Shown: positions 55,549-63,486 of the stretch, in pieces
Layout of the letters: each line of letters begins with the position of its first letter
How positions within the stretch are numbered: the stretch's first letter is position 1
Assembly: GCF_000698555.1 (NCBI RefSeq)
Contig: NZ_JFHE01000005.1
Location: 124,001 to 188,000, forward strand
Source of the DNA: Caballeronia grimmiae
GTDB lineage: Bacteria > Pseudomonadota > Gammaproteobacteria > Burkholderiales > Burkholderiaceae
Length of the DNA: 64,000 nt
Direction of reading: 5' to 3'
Translations under genes and position numbers: made by a program
Notes under the pieces: generated by a model
What the model was told of the DNA's origin: nothing
The model's input: only the letters and a program-made list of their open reading frames with translations
Databases searched by the model: none

Positions 55549-56823
55549 ATGACAGGACTCGACTCCACGCTGGCGGCGCTGCTTGCGAGCCGCACCGACC
55601 TCGTCCTGTCCGCGATCCGCGCGGCCGATGGCGTCAACGGCGCGGCCGGCGCCGCCGCTGGCCGGACGACCACGCAAGCGGACACATCGCATTCCGTCGA
55701 TGCGCCAGTCACGCCCGCATCGGTTGCGGCGAACGCGGCGGCGTCGGCGAAAACCGAGCTTTCAGAAGTCGCGCGCACGCTCGACGTGATCTCCCGGCTG
55801 GGCGGTGCAGCGCCCGCCGTGCTCGGCGATACGCCTCTATGGCCGACGCCTCCGCGCCCTGCAAGCGCGTTCGCCGCGCTCACGACCGGCCTTTTCGATA
55901 CCGCTTTCTCTTCCAACGCAGCCGCCGTCGCCGCAGCGCGCGCCGCGAGCCTGAACTTGCCGCCGCTGCCGGCTTCGGTGCTCGCGGGAGAGCTGGCGAA
56001 GACCGTCGGCGAGAGCGGGCTCTTTTACGAATCGCATCTCGCGCAGTGGCTGGCGGGGCAGCGCAGCGCGGCGTCGCTCGGCAACGAGCCGCAGGCGCAC
56101 GTCGATTCCCGCTCGGCGCCGCTCGACTTCGCCGACGATTTCCACTCCGCCCCCGATATTCCCGACACGCCCCCGCCGATGCCCGCGCGCCCCGTCGCGA
56201 TGCCGCAGACGCCGCAGCAGGCGGCCGCGCTCGCGGCGTCGGTGCGGGATGCGCCGCCTTCCGTGCTGTCGAATTCGCAGACGGCGAGCCCTGCCCCGTC
56301 CATGGCTGCGCAGCCGGGATCGCATGAATCGGCGGTTCAGGCGTCGGTGACGGCGGGCATTCATCCCGCGACGCTCGATGTCGTGCGCCAGCAACTCGAC
56401 GTGCTCGCCAACGGACAGTTCCGCTGGCAGGGCGAGGCGTGGCCGGGCACGCGCCTCGAATGGGAAGTGAGCCGTGAGCCGCGCGACGCCCGCACGCCCG
56501 AATCGCCCGCCGACGATCGCGCCTGGCGCACCCGTGTGACGCTTTCGCTGCCCGCGCTCGGCACGGTGGACGCGGAACTGGTGCTGACCGGCGAGCAGCT
56601 CGCGGTGCGCATCCGGACGAGCGATCGCGGCGCGAGCCGCCTGGCGTCGGAGGGCGCGGCGTTCGCGCGTCAGCTCGATGCGGCGGGCATCGCGCTGGCG
56701 TCGTTTTCCGTGCGTGCGACGGACGGTTCGGCGGACATCGATTTGGGCGAGCACGAGGCAAGCACGAAGCCGGTGCGCTCGCCGCTCGAGCATTTATTCC
56801 GCAGCGACGGAGCTTCGGCATGA
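55549..56823 (+). CDS. Second FliK-like (Flg_hook C-terminal domain) protein
   Basis: 424 residues. An Ala/Pro/Ser-rich N-terminal region with a conserved central part (ASVLAGELAKTVGESGLFYE, SHLAQWLAGQRS) is followed by a C-terminal Flg_hook-like domain (QLDVLANGQFRWQGEAWPGT, RLEWEVSREPRDARTPESPA, WRTRVTLSLPALGTVDAELV, LAVRIRTSDRGASRLASEGA). This is usually annotated as flagellar hook-length control protein FliK. The true fliK is at 46962. Its last four bases overlap the start of an FlhB-tail gene, so FliK-like and FlhB-like proteins are made together. Confidence 0.82.
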   Translation: MTGLDSTLAALLASRTDLVLSAIRAADGVNGAAGAAAGRTTTQADTSHSVDAPVTPASVAANAAASAKTELSEVARTLDVISRLGGAAPAVLGDTPLWPTPPRPASAFAALTTGLFDTAFSSNAAAVAAARAASLNLPPLPASVLAGELAKTVGESGLFYESHLAQWLAGQRSAASLGNEPQAHVDSRSAPLDFADDFHSAPDIPDTPPPMPARPVAMPQTPQQAAALAASVRDAPPSVLSNSQTASPAPSMAAQPGSHESAVQASVTAGIHPATLDVVRQQLDVLANGQFRWQGEAWPGTRLEWEVSREPRDARTPESPADDRAWRTRVTLSLPALGTVDAELVLTGEQLAVRIRTSDRGASRLASEGAAFARQLDAAGIALASFSVRATDGSADIDLGEHEASTKPVRSPLEHLFRSDGASA

Positions 56824-57122
56824 GCACGCCCTACAGCCGCAAGCAGGCGACGGCGCTGACCTACGATTCCGCGAATCGCGAGACGACGCCGCGCGTCGTC
56901 GCGAAGGGTTACGGGCTCGTCGCGGAAATGATCGTGCAGCGCGCGAAGGAAGCGGGCGTGTACGTTCACGATTCGCCGGAAATGGTGTCGCTGCTGATGC
57001 AGGTCGATCTGGACGCGCATATTCCGCCCGCGCTTTATCAGGCGGTGGCGGAATTGCTGTCGTGGGTTTACCGGCTGGAGAACGAGGAGCCGATCCGGGA
57101 AGCGGGGCGGACGATCCGCTGA
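56820..57122 (+). CDS. Solo FlhB C-terminal-domain protein
   Basis: 100 residues. Aligns with the cytoplasmic FlhB tail: TPRVVAKGYGLVAEMIVQRA, AGVYVHDSPEMVSLLMQVDL, HIPPALYQAVAELLSWVYRL matches APKVVAKG..., PLLEAPPLARALYHNVEI..., IPGALYGAVAQVLAWVYQL. The membrane helices and the NPTH cleavage motif are absent. It overlaps the preceding FliK-like gene by four bases. Such solo domains (FlhB-like, EscU/YscU/HrcU type) are known in several proteobacteria; the task here, perhaps binding FliK or cargo, is inferred. Confidence 0.87.
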   Translation: MSTPYSRKQATALTYDSANRETTPRVVAKGYGLVAEMIVQRAKEAGVYVHDSPEMVSLLMQVDLDAHIPPALYQAVAELLSWVYRLENEEPIREAGRTIR

Positions 57123-57143
57123 CGGCGGCTGCACCGTTGCGCG

Positions 57144-58856
57144 CTACCCCGCAAACGCCCGCGCCACGATCCCCTCATGATCGAAGCGCGCCGGCAACGT
57201 CCCATACACCCGCCCGGTATCGCCGCGCGCATCGCCGAGCCGCGTGTCGATAAAAGCCTGCGCCACGTCCGCCGGCGCATGCCGCGCCATCAGCACGCCT
57301 TGCGCGCATAACGCCAGTCGCTGCGCAATGCCGCGCGCCGACGCTTCGCGGGACGCCGGATCGCCCGTCAGCATCGCGACGAGTCCCTGCAACGCCGCGC
57401 CAAGCGCCGGATGCCGCGCCGCAGTCTCGCGCCAGTCGTCGAAAAGCGCGTGCGCGGCGTCCTGTTCGCGCTCGAACGCGCGCAGCACGTCGAGGCACAT
57501 CACATTGCCGGAGCCTTCCCAGATCGAATTGACCGGCGCTTCGCGATAGAAACGCGCCATCGGCCCGGTTTCGACGTAGCCGTTGCCGCCCCAGACTTCC
57601 ATCGCCTCGCCGGTGAATTCGAGCGCGCGCTTGCACACCCAGAACTTCGCCGCGGGCGTCACGATGCGCCGCCACGCGCGCTCGTGCGGCGCGCTGCCCG
57701 CCGCCGCACTCTGCTCGAACGCGCCCGCGAGCCGCATGAACAGCAGCGTCGCCGCTTCCGATTCGAGCGCGAGGTCCGCCAGCACATTGCGCATCAGCGG
57801 CTGATCGACGAGCCGCGCGCCGAACGCGCTTCGATGCCGCGCATGATGAATGGCCTGCACGAGCGCCGCACGCATCAGTGCCGCGCTGCCGATCACGCAG
57901 TCGAGCCGCGTGAAGTTCGCCATCTCGATAATCGTCGGCACGCCGCGCCCTTCATCGCCGACCATCACACCGTAGGCATTAAAAAATTCGACTTCGCTGC
58001 TCGCATTCGAGCGATTGCCGAGCTTGTCCTTCAGCCGCTGCACGTGGACCGCGTTCTTGCGTCCGTCCGGCGCAAAGCGCGGCACGTAGAAACACGACAG
58101 CCCGCCTTCGTCGGCGGTGCGCGCGAGCACGAGATGCGCGTCGCATTGCGGCGCCGAGAAGAACCACTTGTGGCCGATGAGCCGATAGGCGCCGCCGCGC
58201 CCGCCGCCTCCATCGATGGCATGCGCACGCGTGCGATTGCTGCGCACGTCCGAGCCGCCTTGCTTCTCGGTCATGCCCATGCCGATCATCATCGAACGCT
58301 TGCCGGCTTCCAGCGGAATGTCGCGCGGATCGTGCTCGCGCGACAGCAACGGCCCCGCGAGCCGCGCATAAAGCGCCGGTTCGTTGCGCAAAACCGGAAT
58401 GCTCGCGAAGGTCATCGTGATCGGACACAGCGACCCGGATTCGAGCTGACCGTGCAGGAAGTAGCCTGCGCAGCGCGCGGCCATCGAGCCGGCGCGCGCC
58501 TGCGGTTCGAACGGAAGCGCCTGCAGGCCCTCGTGACGCAGCCGCCGCAGCAACTCGTGCCACGCCGGATGAAATTCGATTGCGTCGATGCGCTCGCCGC
58601 GCGAATCGTGCGTCGCGAGTTCCGGCGCGTGGCGGTTCGCGAGGTCCGCGAGCGCGAGCACATCGGGCCGCGTGAGCGCGCGGCCATCGCGGGAAAGCGC
58701 GTCGGCATGCCACTGCGCGCCCTCGCGTTCGACGGCGGCGGCGAGCGCGCAATCGGCGGCGAAAGCGTCGTAATCGCAAAGCGGCGGCGCCTGGTTCGTC
58801 ACGTGATGTGTCGCGCCGAAAGGGTGATCGTGTGCGCCGGCCAAGGGCGAATCCAT
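57144..58856 (-). CDS. AidB-like acyl-CoA dehydrogenase
   Basis: 570 residues from ATG 58856 (MDSPLAGAHDHPFGATHHVT), where CGGAGA lies upstream; an extension to 59210 is not supported. It has the long AidB-type N-terminal domain (NQAPPLCDYDAFAADCALAA), then FAD contacts MIGMGMTEKQGGSDVRSN and SAPQCDAHLVLART, and the catalytic-type loop MEVWGGNGYVETGPMARFYR. E. coli AidB is an adaptive-response protein linked to DNA alkylation; many relatives are annotated isovaleryl-CoA dehydrogenase. It stands alone and converges on the FlhB-like gene. Confidence 0.88.
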   Translation of the reverse strand: MDSPLAGAHDHPFGATHHVTNQAPPLCDYDAFAADCALAAAVEREGAQWHADALSRDGRALTRPDVLALADLANRHAPELATHDSRGERIDAIEFHPAWHELLRRLRHEGLQALPFEPQARAGSMAARCAGYFLHGQLESGSLCPITMTFASIPVLRNEPALYARLAGPLLSREHDPRDIPLEAGKRSMMIGMGMTEKQGGSDVRSNRTRAHAIDGGGGRGGAYRLIGHKWFFSAPQCDAHLVLARTADEGGLSCFYVPRFAPDGRKNAVHVQRLKDKLGNRSNASSEVEFFNAYGVMVGDEGRGVPTIIEMANFTRLDCVIGSAALMRAALVQAIHHARHRSAFGARLVDQPLMRNVLADLALESEAATLLFMRLAGAFEQSAAAGSAPHERAWRRIVTPAAKFWVCKRALEFTGEAMEVWGGNGYVETGPMARFYREAPVNSIWEGSGNVMCLDVLRAFEREQDAAHALFDDWRETAARHPALGAALQGLVAMLTGDPASREASARGIAQRLALCAQGVLMARHAPADVAQAFIDTRLGDARGDTGRVYGTLPARFDHEGIVARAFAG

Positions 58857-59101
58857 GCGTCGGTCTCCGTCGTCGGTGACGCGGCAACGGCGCTGTCTTT
58901 TCCACGCGACACTCGCCCGGTCCATCGTCGCCATCTCGAATTCATCCATCATAGGCCGTGCTTTCGGGTGAGGTGTAGAGGCATCGCTCTCTTCAATCGG
59001 GCCGGGCGTGGCGGCGCGGTTGTCACAGATCGTCAACTTTTCTTGGGCGCAGTCTGAAAGCGTTGCGCGCTGAGAGAATTCCGATTGTTTAGGCGTCCAC
59101 G

Positions 59102-59129
59102 CTGACTGGGTGTCGCGCGAACCTATAAT
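59102..59129 (+). promoter_or_regulatory. Sigma-70 promoter of the DUF937-OmpA gene
   Basis: CTGACT (59102-59107), 16 bp, then a perfect TATAAT (59124-59129), about 60 bp before ATG 59190. It lies in the 333 bp gap 58857-59189 between aidB and this gene, in which I see nothing else. Confidence 0.6.
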
Positions 59130-59189
59130 CGGCTCGACTTGCCGGGCACGATCGCCCGCGCGACCACGCCTTTTCAGGAAGTAACCGCA

Positions 59190-60905
59190 ATGAGCATGAA
59201 CCTCAATCAATTGCTGCAGGGCGCTTTGAACGAAAGCGTGTTGCAGCAGCTTGCTTCACGCGTCGGCTGCACGCCGGAATCCGCCAAGCGCGTCATCTCG
59301 TTGTGCGGTCCTGCGCTCATCGGCTCGATGATGAACAAGGCGTCGTCGCTCGATGGCGCGCGCAACCTCTTCGCATCGGTCATGTCGCCGAGCGTGAACA
59401 CGCATATCGCCGACGAACTGCCGCACTTCGTCGTCCATGACGAAGGCATGCAGTCGCTGCTGGCAACGGGTGCGTCGGTGGAAGGCGCGGTTGCGTCGCA
59501 CGACAGCCTCAACTTGCTGAGTGAGCGCATCGCCGAGCACACCGGCGTCGCGGCGCGCGCGACCCGCACGCTGACGGGCGTTGTCGGGGCCACCATCCTC
59601 GGGCTGCTGAAACGCTACTTCACGCAGAACAACGGGCAGGTCGGCTCCTTGCCGACGCTGCTCGGGCATCAACTGCCCGTCGTGCGCGCAAACATGACGG
59701 ACTCCTTCGCGCAGGCGCTCGGCCTCGGCTCCGTCGGCGCGTTTCTCGCGGGAGTGGCGTCGCGGCTGAAGGCGGTGTCGTCGCATCTGGAGCATCCGGC
59801 GACGCATGAAGCGGCGGCGTTCCCGATTCATAGCGATCGCCCGCCCGCGCCCGAAGCGGACGACGAAGCGAAAGACACGTCGGGCAAGCGCAAATGGCTG
59901 TGGGTCGCGAATGCGGCGGCGCTCGCGCTGTTCGCGGCGCTCGTCGCGCGTGGCTGCTCGACCGACGACAAGCCGAAGGAACAGGCCGCCGATGCGCAAG
60001 CAGACGCTTCGGCCGCGTCGGATTCCACGGCTGATTCGACCGCCGCGATCGCCGTGGATGCGTCCGCATCCGCGCCGGTTCAGGCTTCGATGCCGGCGCT
60101 GCCGGCCGGCAAGGACGCGGTGGCTTCTTTCACGGTCGACGCGTCCGGCGTGCCGACGCTCACCGCCAAGGTCGGCAGCGAGCAAGAGCGGCAGCGCCTG
60201 ATCGCTGCATTGTCGTCCGCGCTCAGTGCAGACAAGTTCCACGCAAACTTGACGGTCGATCCGGACACGAAGCCGTCCGCGTGGATCGGCAAGCTCGACA
60301 AGCTGCTTCCCGTGCTGAAGCTGCCGGGCGCACGTGTGCGCATCGCGGGCGACAACATCGAACTGGAAGGCCCCGCCGCCGACGCGAAGTTCGGCTGGGC
60401 GGCCAAGCTGACGTCGCTGTTGGGCTCGGGCTGGCACATCGGTGCTGCGAAGGGCAGCGTCGATGCGCCGGCATCGGCTGCATCGGCTGCATTGGCTGCC
60501 TCCGCCGTTTCCGTCGCGGCGAACTCCGAAGCGTGCACCGCGCCGGCGATCGCCCGGACGCTGAATCTGCAGCCGATCAACTTCCGCATCGGCTCGAACA
60601 CGCCTCCCGCCGCCGCGATGGCCGCGCTCGCCAAATCCGCCAAGACGCTCAAGGCGTGCGACGAACGCGTGTCGCCGATCAAGCTGGAGATCGCCGGCTA
60701 TTCGGACAACACCGGCAGTGAGGCGTTGAACGTAGCGCTGTCGAAGAAGCGCGCGGAAGCGGTGCGTGCCTACCTGGTCAAGCACGGCATTCCGGCAAGT
60801 TCGCTCACGGCGCAAGGCTTCGGCGAAGCCAGCCCGGTCGCCAGCAACGCGACGCGTGCCGGACGCATGGCGAATCGCCGGATCGAGTTCCACGAAGTGC
60901 GTTAA
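59190..60905 (+). CDS. DUF937 and OmpA fusion envelope protein
   Basis: 571 residues from ATG 59190, where AGGAAG is upstream. The N-terminal 190 residues look like DUF937, a cytoplasmic helical domain (RVGCTPESAKRVISLCGPAL, LLSERIAEHTGVAARATRTL). One membrane helix follows (about 231-250: WLWVANAAALALFAALVARG), then an Ala/Ser/Asp-rich linker, a BON-like repeat region (AALSSALSADKFHANLTVDP; KLTSLLGSGWHIGAAKGSVD), and a C-terminal OmpA peptidoglycan-binding domain (INFRIGSNTPPAAAMAALAK, LEIAGYSDNTGSEALNVALS, GFGEASPVASN). Such proteins link the inner membrane or cytosol to the cell wall; the BON-OmpA part resembles the ArfA layout. Function unknown. Confidence 0.85.
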   Translation: MSMNLNQLLQGALNESVLQQLASRVGCTPESAKRVISLCGPALIGSMMNKASSLDGARNLFASVMSPSVNTHIADELPHFVVHDEGMQSLLATGASVEGAVASHDSLNLLSERIAEHTGVAARATRTLTGVVGATILGLLKRYFTQNNGQVGSLPTLLGHQLPVVRANMTDSFAQALGLGSVGAFLAGVASRLKAVSSHLEHPATHEAAAFPIHSDRPPAPEADDEAKDTSGKRKWLWVANAAALALFAALVARGCSTDDKPKEQAADAQADASAASDSTADSTAAIAVDASASAPVQASMPALPAGKDAVASFTVDASGVPTLTAKVGSEQERQRLIAALSSALSADKFHANLTVDPDTKPSAWIGKLDKLLPVLKLPGARVRIAGDNIELEGPAADAKFGWAAKLTSLLGSGWHIGAAKGSVDAPASAASAALAASAVSVAANSEACTAPAIARTLNLQPINFRIGSNTPPAAAMAALAKSAKTLKACDERVSPIKLEIAGYSDNTGSEALNVALSKKRAEAVRAYLVKHGIPASSLTAQGFGEASPVASNATRAGRMANRRIEFHEVR

Positions 60906-60938
60906 TTCGGCTTCCGGTTTCGTTCCCGTGCTGATTCA

Positions 60939-60970
60939 CGCGCCGGACCGCTATTGGCGGTTCCGGCGCG
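60939..60970. terminator. Terminator between the OmpA fusion and the LysR regulator
   Basis: CGCGCCGGA (60939-60947) pairs with TCCGGCGCG (60962-60970) with an inner ACCGC/GCGGT extension, between converging genes. A TTTCGCTTTC tail follows on the plus side. Confidence 0.75.
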
Positions 60971-60991
60971 TTTCGCTTTCAAGGCCGCGTT

Positions 60992-61921
60992 TCAGCGGCG
61001 TCCGCGGGCCAGGCCATCGGCCATGAAGTCCTGATCCAGATTCGCGGGCAAGGTTTCGCGCGCAACCTCGATCCAGGCGCGCGCCGCATGCGACAGATAT
61101 CCGTTGCGCCGCCAGCCGACCGCCATGTCCCAGTGAATCTCGGGCGCGACCACCGGGCGGCAGGTAAACGCCTCCGTATCGAGGCGGCGGCAATACGGCG
61201 CGGGTAACAGCGCGATGCCGACGCCCGCCTGCACCAGCGCCGCCATGAAATCCCAATGCCCGCTGCGGCCGACGATCGTCGGCGAAAAGCCCGCCTCGCG
61301 GCAGGCGTGCAGCACGACATCGCTGAGCGCGAGGCTTTCCCCGTAAAACACGAACGGTTCGGCGGCGAGATCGGCGAGCGGCACTTCGTGCATGTCCTCC
61401 CAGCGCGAACCTTTCTGCGCGACGAGCCACAGCAGTTGGCGGCTGACGGGCAGCACGTCGAACATGTCGGTATCGACCGGCTGCAAGACGCCCCCCAGTT
61501 CGAGTTCACCTTCAATCAACGCGGCTTCGATGGCTTTCGATCCGCGCTCGAACAGTTTCAGCTCGACTTTCGGATACCGCTGCCGAAACGCCGCGATGGC
61601 GGGCGTGAAAAGCGAGCCGCCCATCGGCGGAATGCCGATGGTGAGCGCCCCGCGACCGAAGGTGCCCAGGTCGTTCAGTTCGGCTTCGAGCCGCGCATGA
61701 GCCGCGAGCACTTCGATGCCGCGCTGATACACGATCTGCCCCGCATCCGTCAGCACCATCTGCCGGCCCTCGCGCAGCAGCAGCGGCGAGCCGACCTCGT
61801 CTTCCAGCGCCTTCACCATTTTGCTGATCGTCGGCTGCGTGACGAACATGTGCTCGGCCGCCGTCGTGAAGCTCTTCTGCTTCACCACTTCGATGAAGTA
61901 ACGCAGTGCACGCAATTCCAT
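60992..61921 (-). CDS. LysR-family regulator (CidR type)
   Basis: 309 residues. Winged helix: MELRALRYFIEVVKQKSFTT, AAEHMFVTQPTISKMVKALE, DEVGSPLLLREGRQMVLTDA. The effector domain follows (GRGALTIGIPPMGGSLFTPA; RSGHWDFMAALVQAGVGIAL). It is divergent from the cidA/lrgA-like gene, the classical arrangement for CidR, which activates holin-like genes in response to acetate or pyruvate-type metabolites. A palindrome with the LysR-type spacing lies just upstream. Confidence 0.9.
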   Translation of the reverse strand: MELRALRYFIEVVKQKSFTTAAEHMFVTQPTISKMVKALEDEVGSPLLLREGRQMVLTDAGQIVYQRGIEVLAAHARLEAELNDLGTFGRGALTIGIPPMGGSLFTPAIAAFRQRYPKVELKLFERGSKAIEAALIEGELELGGVLQPVDTDMFDVLPVSRQLLWLVAQKGSRWEDMHEVPLADLAAEPFVFYGESLALSDVVLHACREAGFSPTIVGRSGHWDFMAALVQAGVGIALLPAPYCRRLDTEAFTCRPVVAPEIHWDMAVGWRRNGYLSHAARAWIEVARETLPANLDQDFMADGLARGRR

Positions 61922-61933
61922 CGCAGCCTCCGG

Positions 61934-61948
61934 ATTCCAGATCGGAAT
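61934..61948. promoter_or_regulatory. Candidate LysR operator in the lrg divergent region
   Basis: ATTCC-AGATC-GGAAT, a perfect palindrome with the T-N11-A signature of LysR-type sites, in the 122 bp between the divergent genes. Confidence 0.6.
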
Positions 61949-62043
61949 GATGCGAATAATTTTAAGTCATTTTTTTTATGGAAAGGCAGCCCATATACTC
62001 GGACTCAAGGTTAACCCTAGTCATTCTTCTACCGGAATACGCC

Positions 62044-62502
62044 ATGTCCGCCGTCCTTTCGAATCAAACGCCCGTAATGAACGCCCGCGCCAGCGCCGCG
62101 CGGTTCGTTCGCGTGGCGGTGCAATCGGCGGGCATTGCCGCAATCTGGTTCGCTGCGGACTTCGTCGCGCGCACGCTGGCGTTGCCGGTGCCGGGCAGTG
62201 TGGTCGGTTTGGTCGCGCTGCTGATCCTGCTGATGAGCGGCGGCATCGCACCGCGCTGGGTCAAGGCCGGCGCGGACTGGCTGCTCGCCGACATGCTGCT
62301 GTTCTTCATCCCGGCGGCGGTCGCCGTCGTGCAATACGGCGGGCTGTTCAAGGAAGACGGCTGGCGGCTCGCGCTGGTCGTCGTCGGCGGGACGCTGATG
62401 GTGATGGTCGCCGTCGCCTTCGCCGTCGACCGCGCGGCACGGCTCGAGCGGCGTCTTGCGCTGCGGCGCGCGCTTGGCGCCCGCCACGCGGCGCGTGCGT
62501 GA
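62044..62502 (+). CDS. CidA/LrgA holin-like membrane protein
   Basis: 152 residues from ATG 62044 (MSAVLSNQTPVMNARASAAR); the frame opens further up at 61978 but CGGAA just before ATG 62044 supports it. Four membrane helices with family text SAGIAAIWFAADFVARTLAL, PVPGSVVGLVALLILLMSGG, WLLADMLLFFIPAAVAVVQY. CidA/LrgA proteins form membrane pores affecting murein hydrolase export and overflow metabolism. lrgB follows after 17 bp. Confidence 0.92.
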   Translation: MSAVLSNQTPVMNARASAARFVRVAVQSAGIAAIWFAADFVARTLALPVPGSVVGLVALLILLMSGGIAPRWVKAGADWLLADMLLFFIPAAVAVVQYGGLFKEDGWRLALVVVGGTLMVMVAVAFAVDRAARLERRLALRRALGARHAARA

Positions 62503-62519
62503 TCGGCGACCAAGCGACG

Positions 62520-63242
62520 ATGAGCCACTTCTACGCTTCCCTTTTCGGTGACGACGCCGGCCGGCTGATCGCGGCGGGGTGCTTCGTGCTGACCGTCGCG
62601 CTGTACTTCGCGTCGAAGCGCCTGTACGCGCGCTACAAAAGCCCGTGGCTTACGCCGCTTCTGGCGGTCCCGGCGGTGCTCGCGCTGATCGTCGTGACAG
62701 CGCGCATCCCGTATTCGGTCTATTTCGCCGACACGCGCTGGCTGATGTGGCTGCTCGGTCCCGCGACCGTCGCGTTCGCGGTGCCGATCTACGAATATCG
62801 CGCGTTGCTCAAGCGTCACTGGATTTCGCTCACGGTCGGCGTGACGGTCGGGATTCTCGTGGGCGTCGGCGGATCGCTCGCGCTCGCAAAGCTGCTGCAT
62901 CTGTCGCCGGAATTGCAGCGCAGCCTCGCGACGCGCTCGGTTTCGACGCCGTTCGCGCTCGCCGTGTCCGACAAGATTCACGCTTCCAGGGATCTCACCG
63001 CGCTTTTCGTGATCGCGACGGGCGTATGCGGCATGCTGTTCGGCGAACTCGTGCTCGCGCTGGTGCCGCTGCGCACGCGGCTCGCACGCGGGGCATTGTT
63101 CGGCGCAGCGGCGCACGGCGTCGGCACCGCGAAAGCGCGCGAATTGGGGAGCGAAGAGGGCGTCGTCTCCAGTCTCACGATGATGATCGCGGGCGTCGTC
63201 ATGGTGCTGCTCGCGCCCTTGCTGCAAGTGTTGCCGTTCTAA
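62520..63242 (+). CDS. CidB/LrgB membrane protein
   Basis: 240 residues from ATG 62520 (MSHFYASLFGDDAGRLIAAG). Multi-helix LrgB pattern: RWLMWLLGPATVAFAVPIYE, SLTVGVTVGILVGVGGSLAL, RSVSTPFALAVSDKIHASRD, GVCGMLFGELVLALVP, RGALFGAAAHGVGTAKAREL, VSSLTMMIAGVVMVLLAPLL. Partner of the preceding CidA/LrgA protein. Both are probably controlled by the divergent LysR gene. Confidence 0.93.
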   Translation: MSHFYASLFGDDAGRLIAAGCFVLTVALYFASKRLYARYKSPWLTPLLAVPAVLALIVVTARIPYSVYFADTRWLMWLLGPATVAFAVPIYEYRALLKRHWISLTVGVTVGILVGVGGSLALAKLLHLSPELQRSLATRSVSTPFALAVSDKIHASRDLTALFVIATGVCGMLFGELVLALVPLRTRLARGALFGAAAHGVGTAKARELGSEEGVVSSLTMMIAGVVMVLLAPLLQVLPF

Positions 63243-63312
63243 GCGAACGCGCGACAAAATCGGCGCATCAAGAGCCAAACCATCTCATAAGACTTTGCTA
63301 CAATCGACCTTC

Positions 63313-63450
63313 GCCCCCGAGGAGCGTTGCGACGGACGGTTCGCTGAAAAGCACCATCTGCCAGGCTCGGAGGCATTCAATCCGGACGGTTCGAAGGCGC
63401 TTCAGCACTGAACGCGCACGCAGAGCCACCGCATTCGAACGGCGCTCACG
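63313..63450 (+). promoter_or_regulatory. S-adenosylhomocysteine (SAH) riboswitch
   Basis: CCCGAGGAGCGTTGCGACGG at about 63315-63334, then CAGGCTCGGAGG near 63363, and the pseudoknot partner AACGGCGCTC at 63438-63447. These are the conserved parts of the SAH riboswitch, whose CCGAG/CTCGG stem and GAGCG-CGCTC pseudoknot can be read. Position directly before ahcY fits. High SAH would turn ahcY on. Confidence 0.93.
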
Positions 63451-63486
63451 TCAACATTTCTAGTCTTTTTAGAAAAGGAGGGCGTG

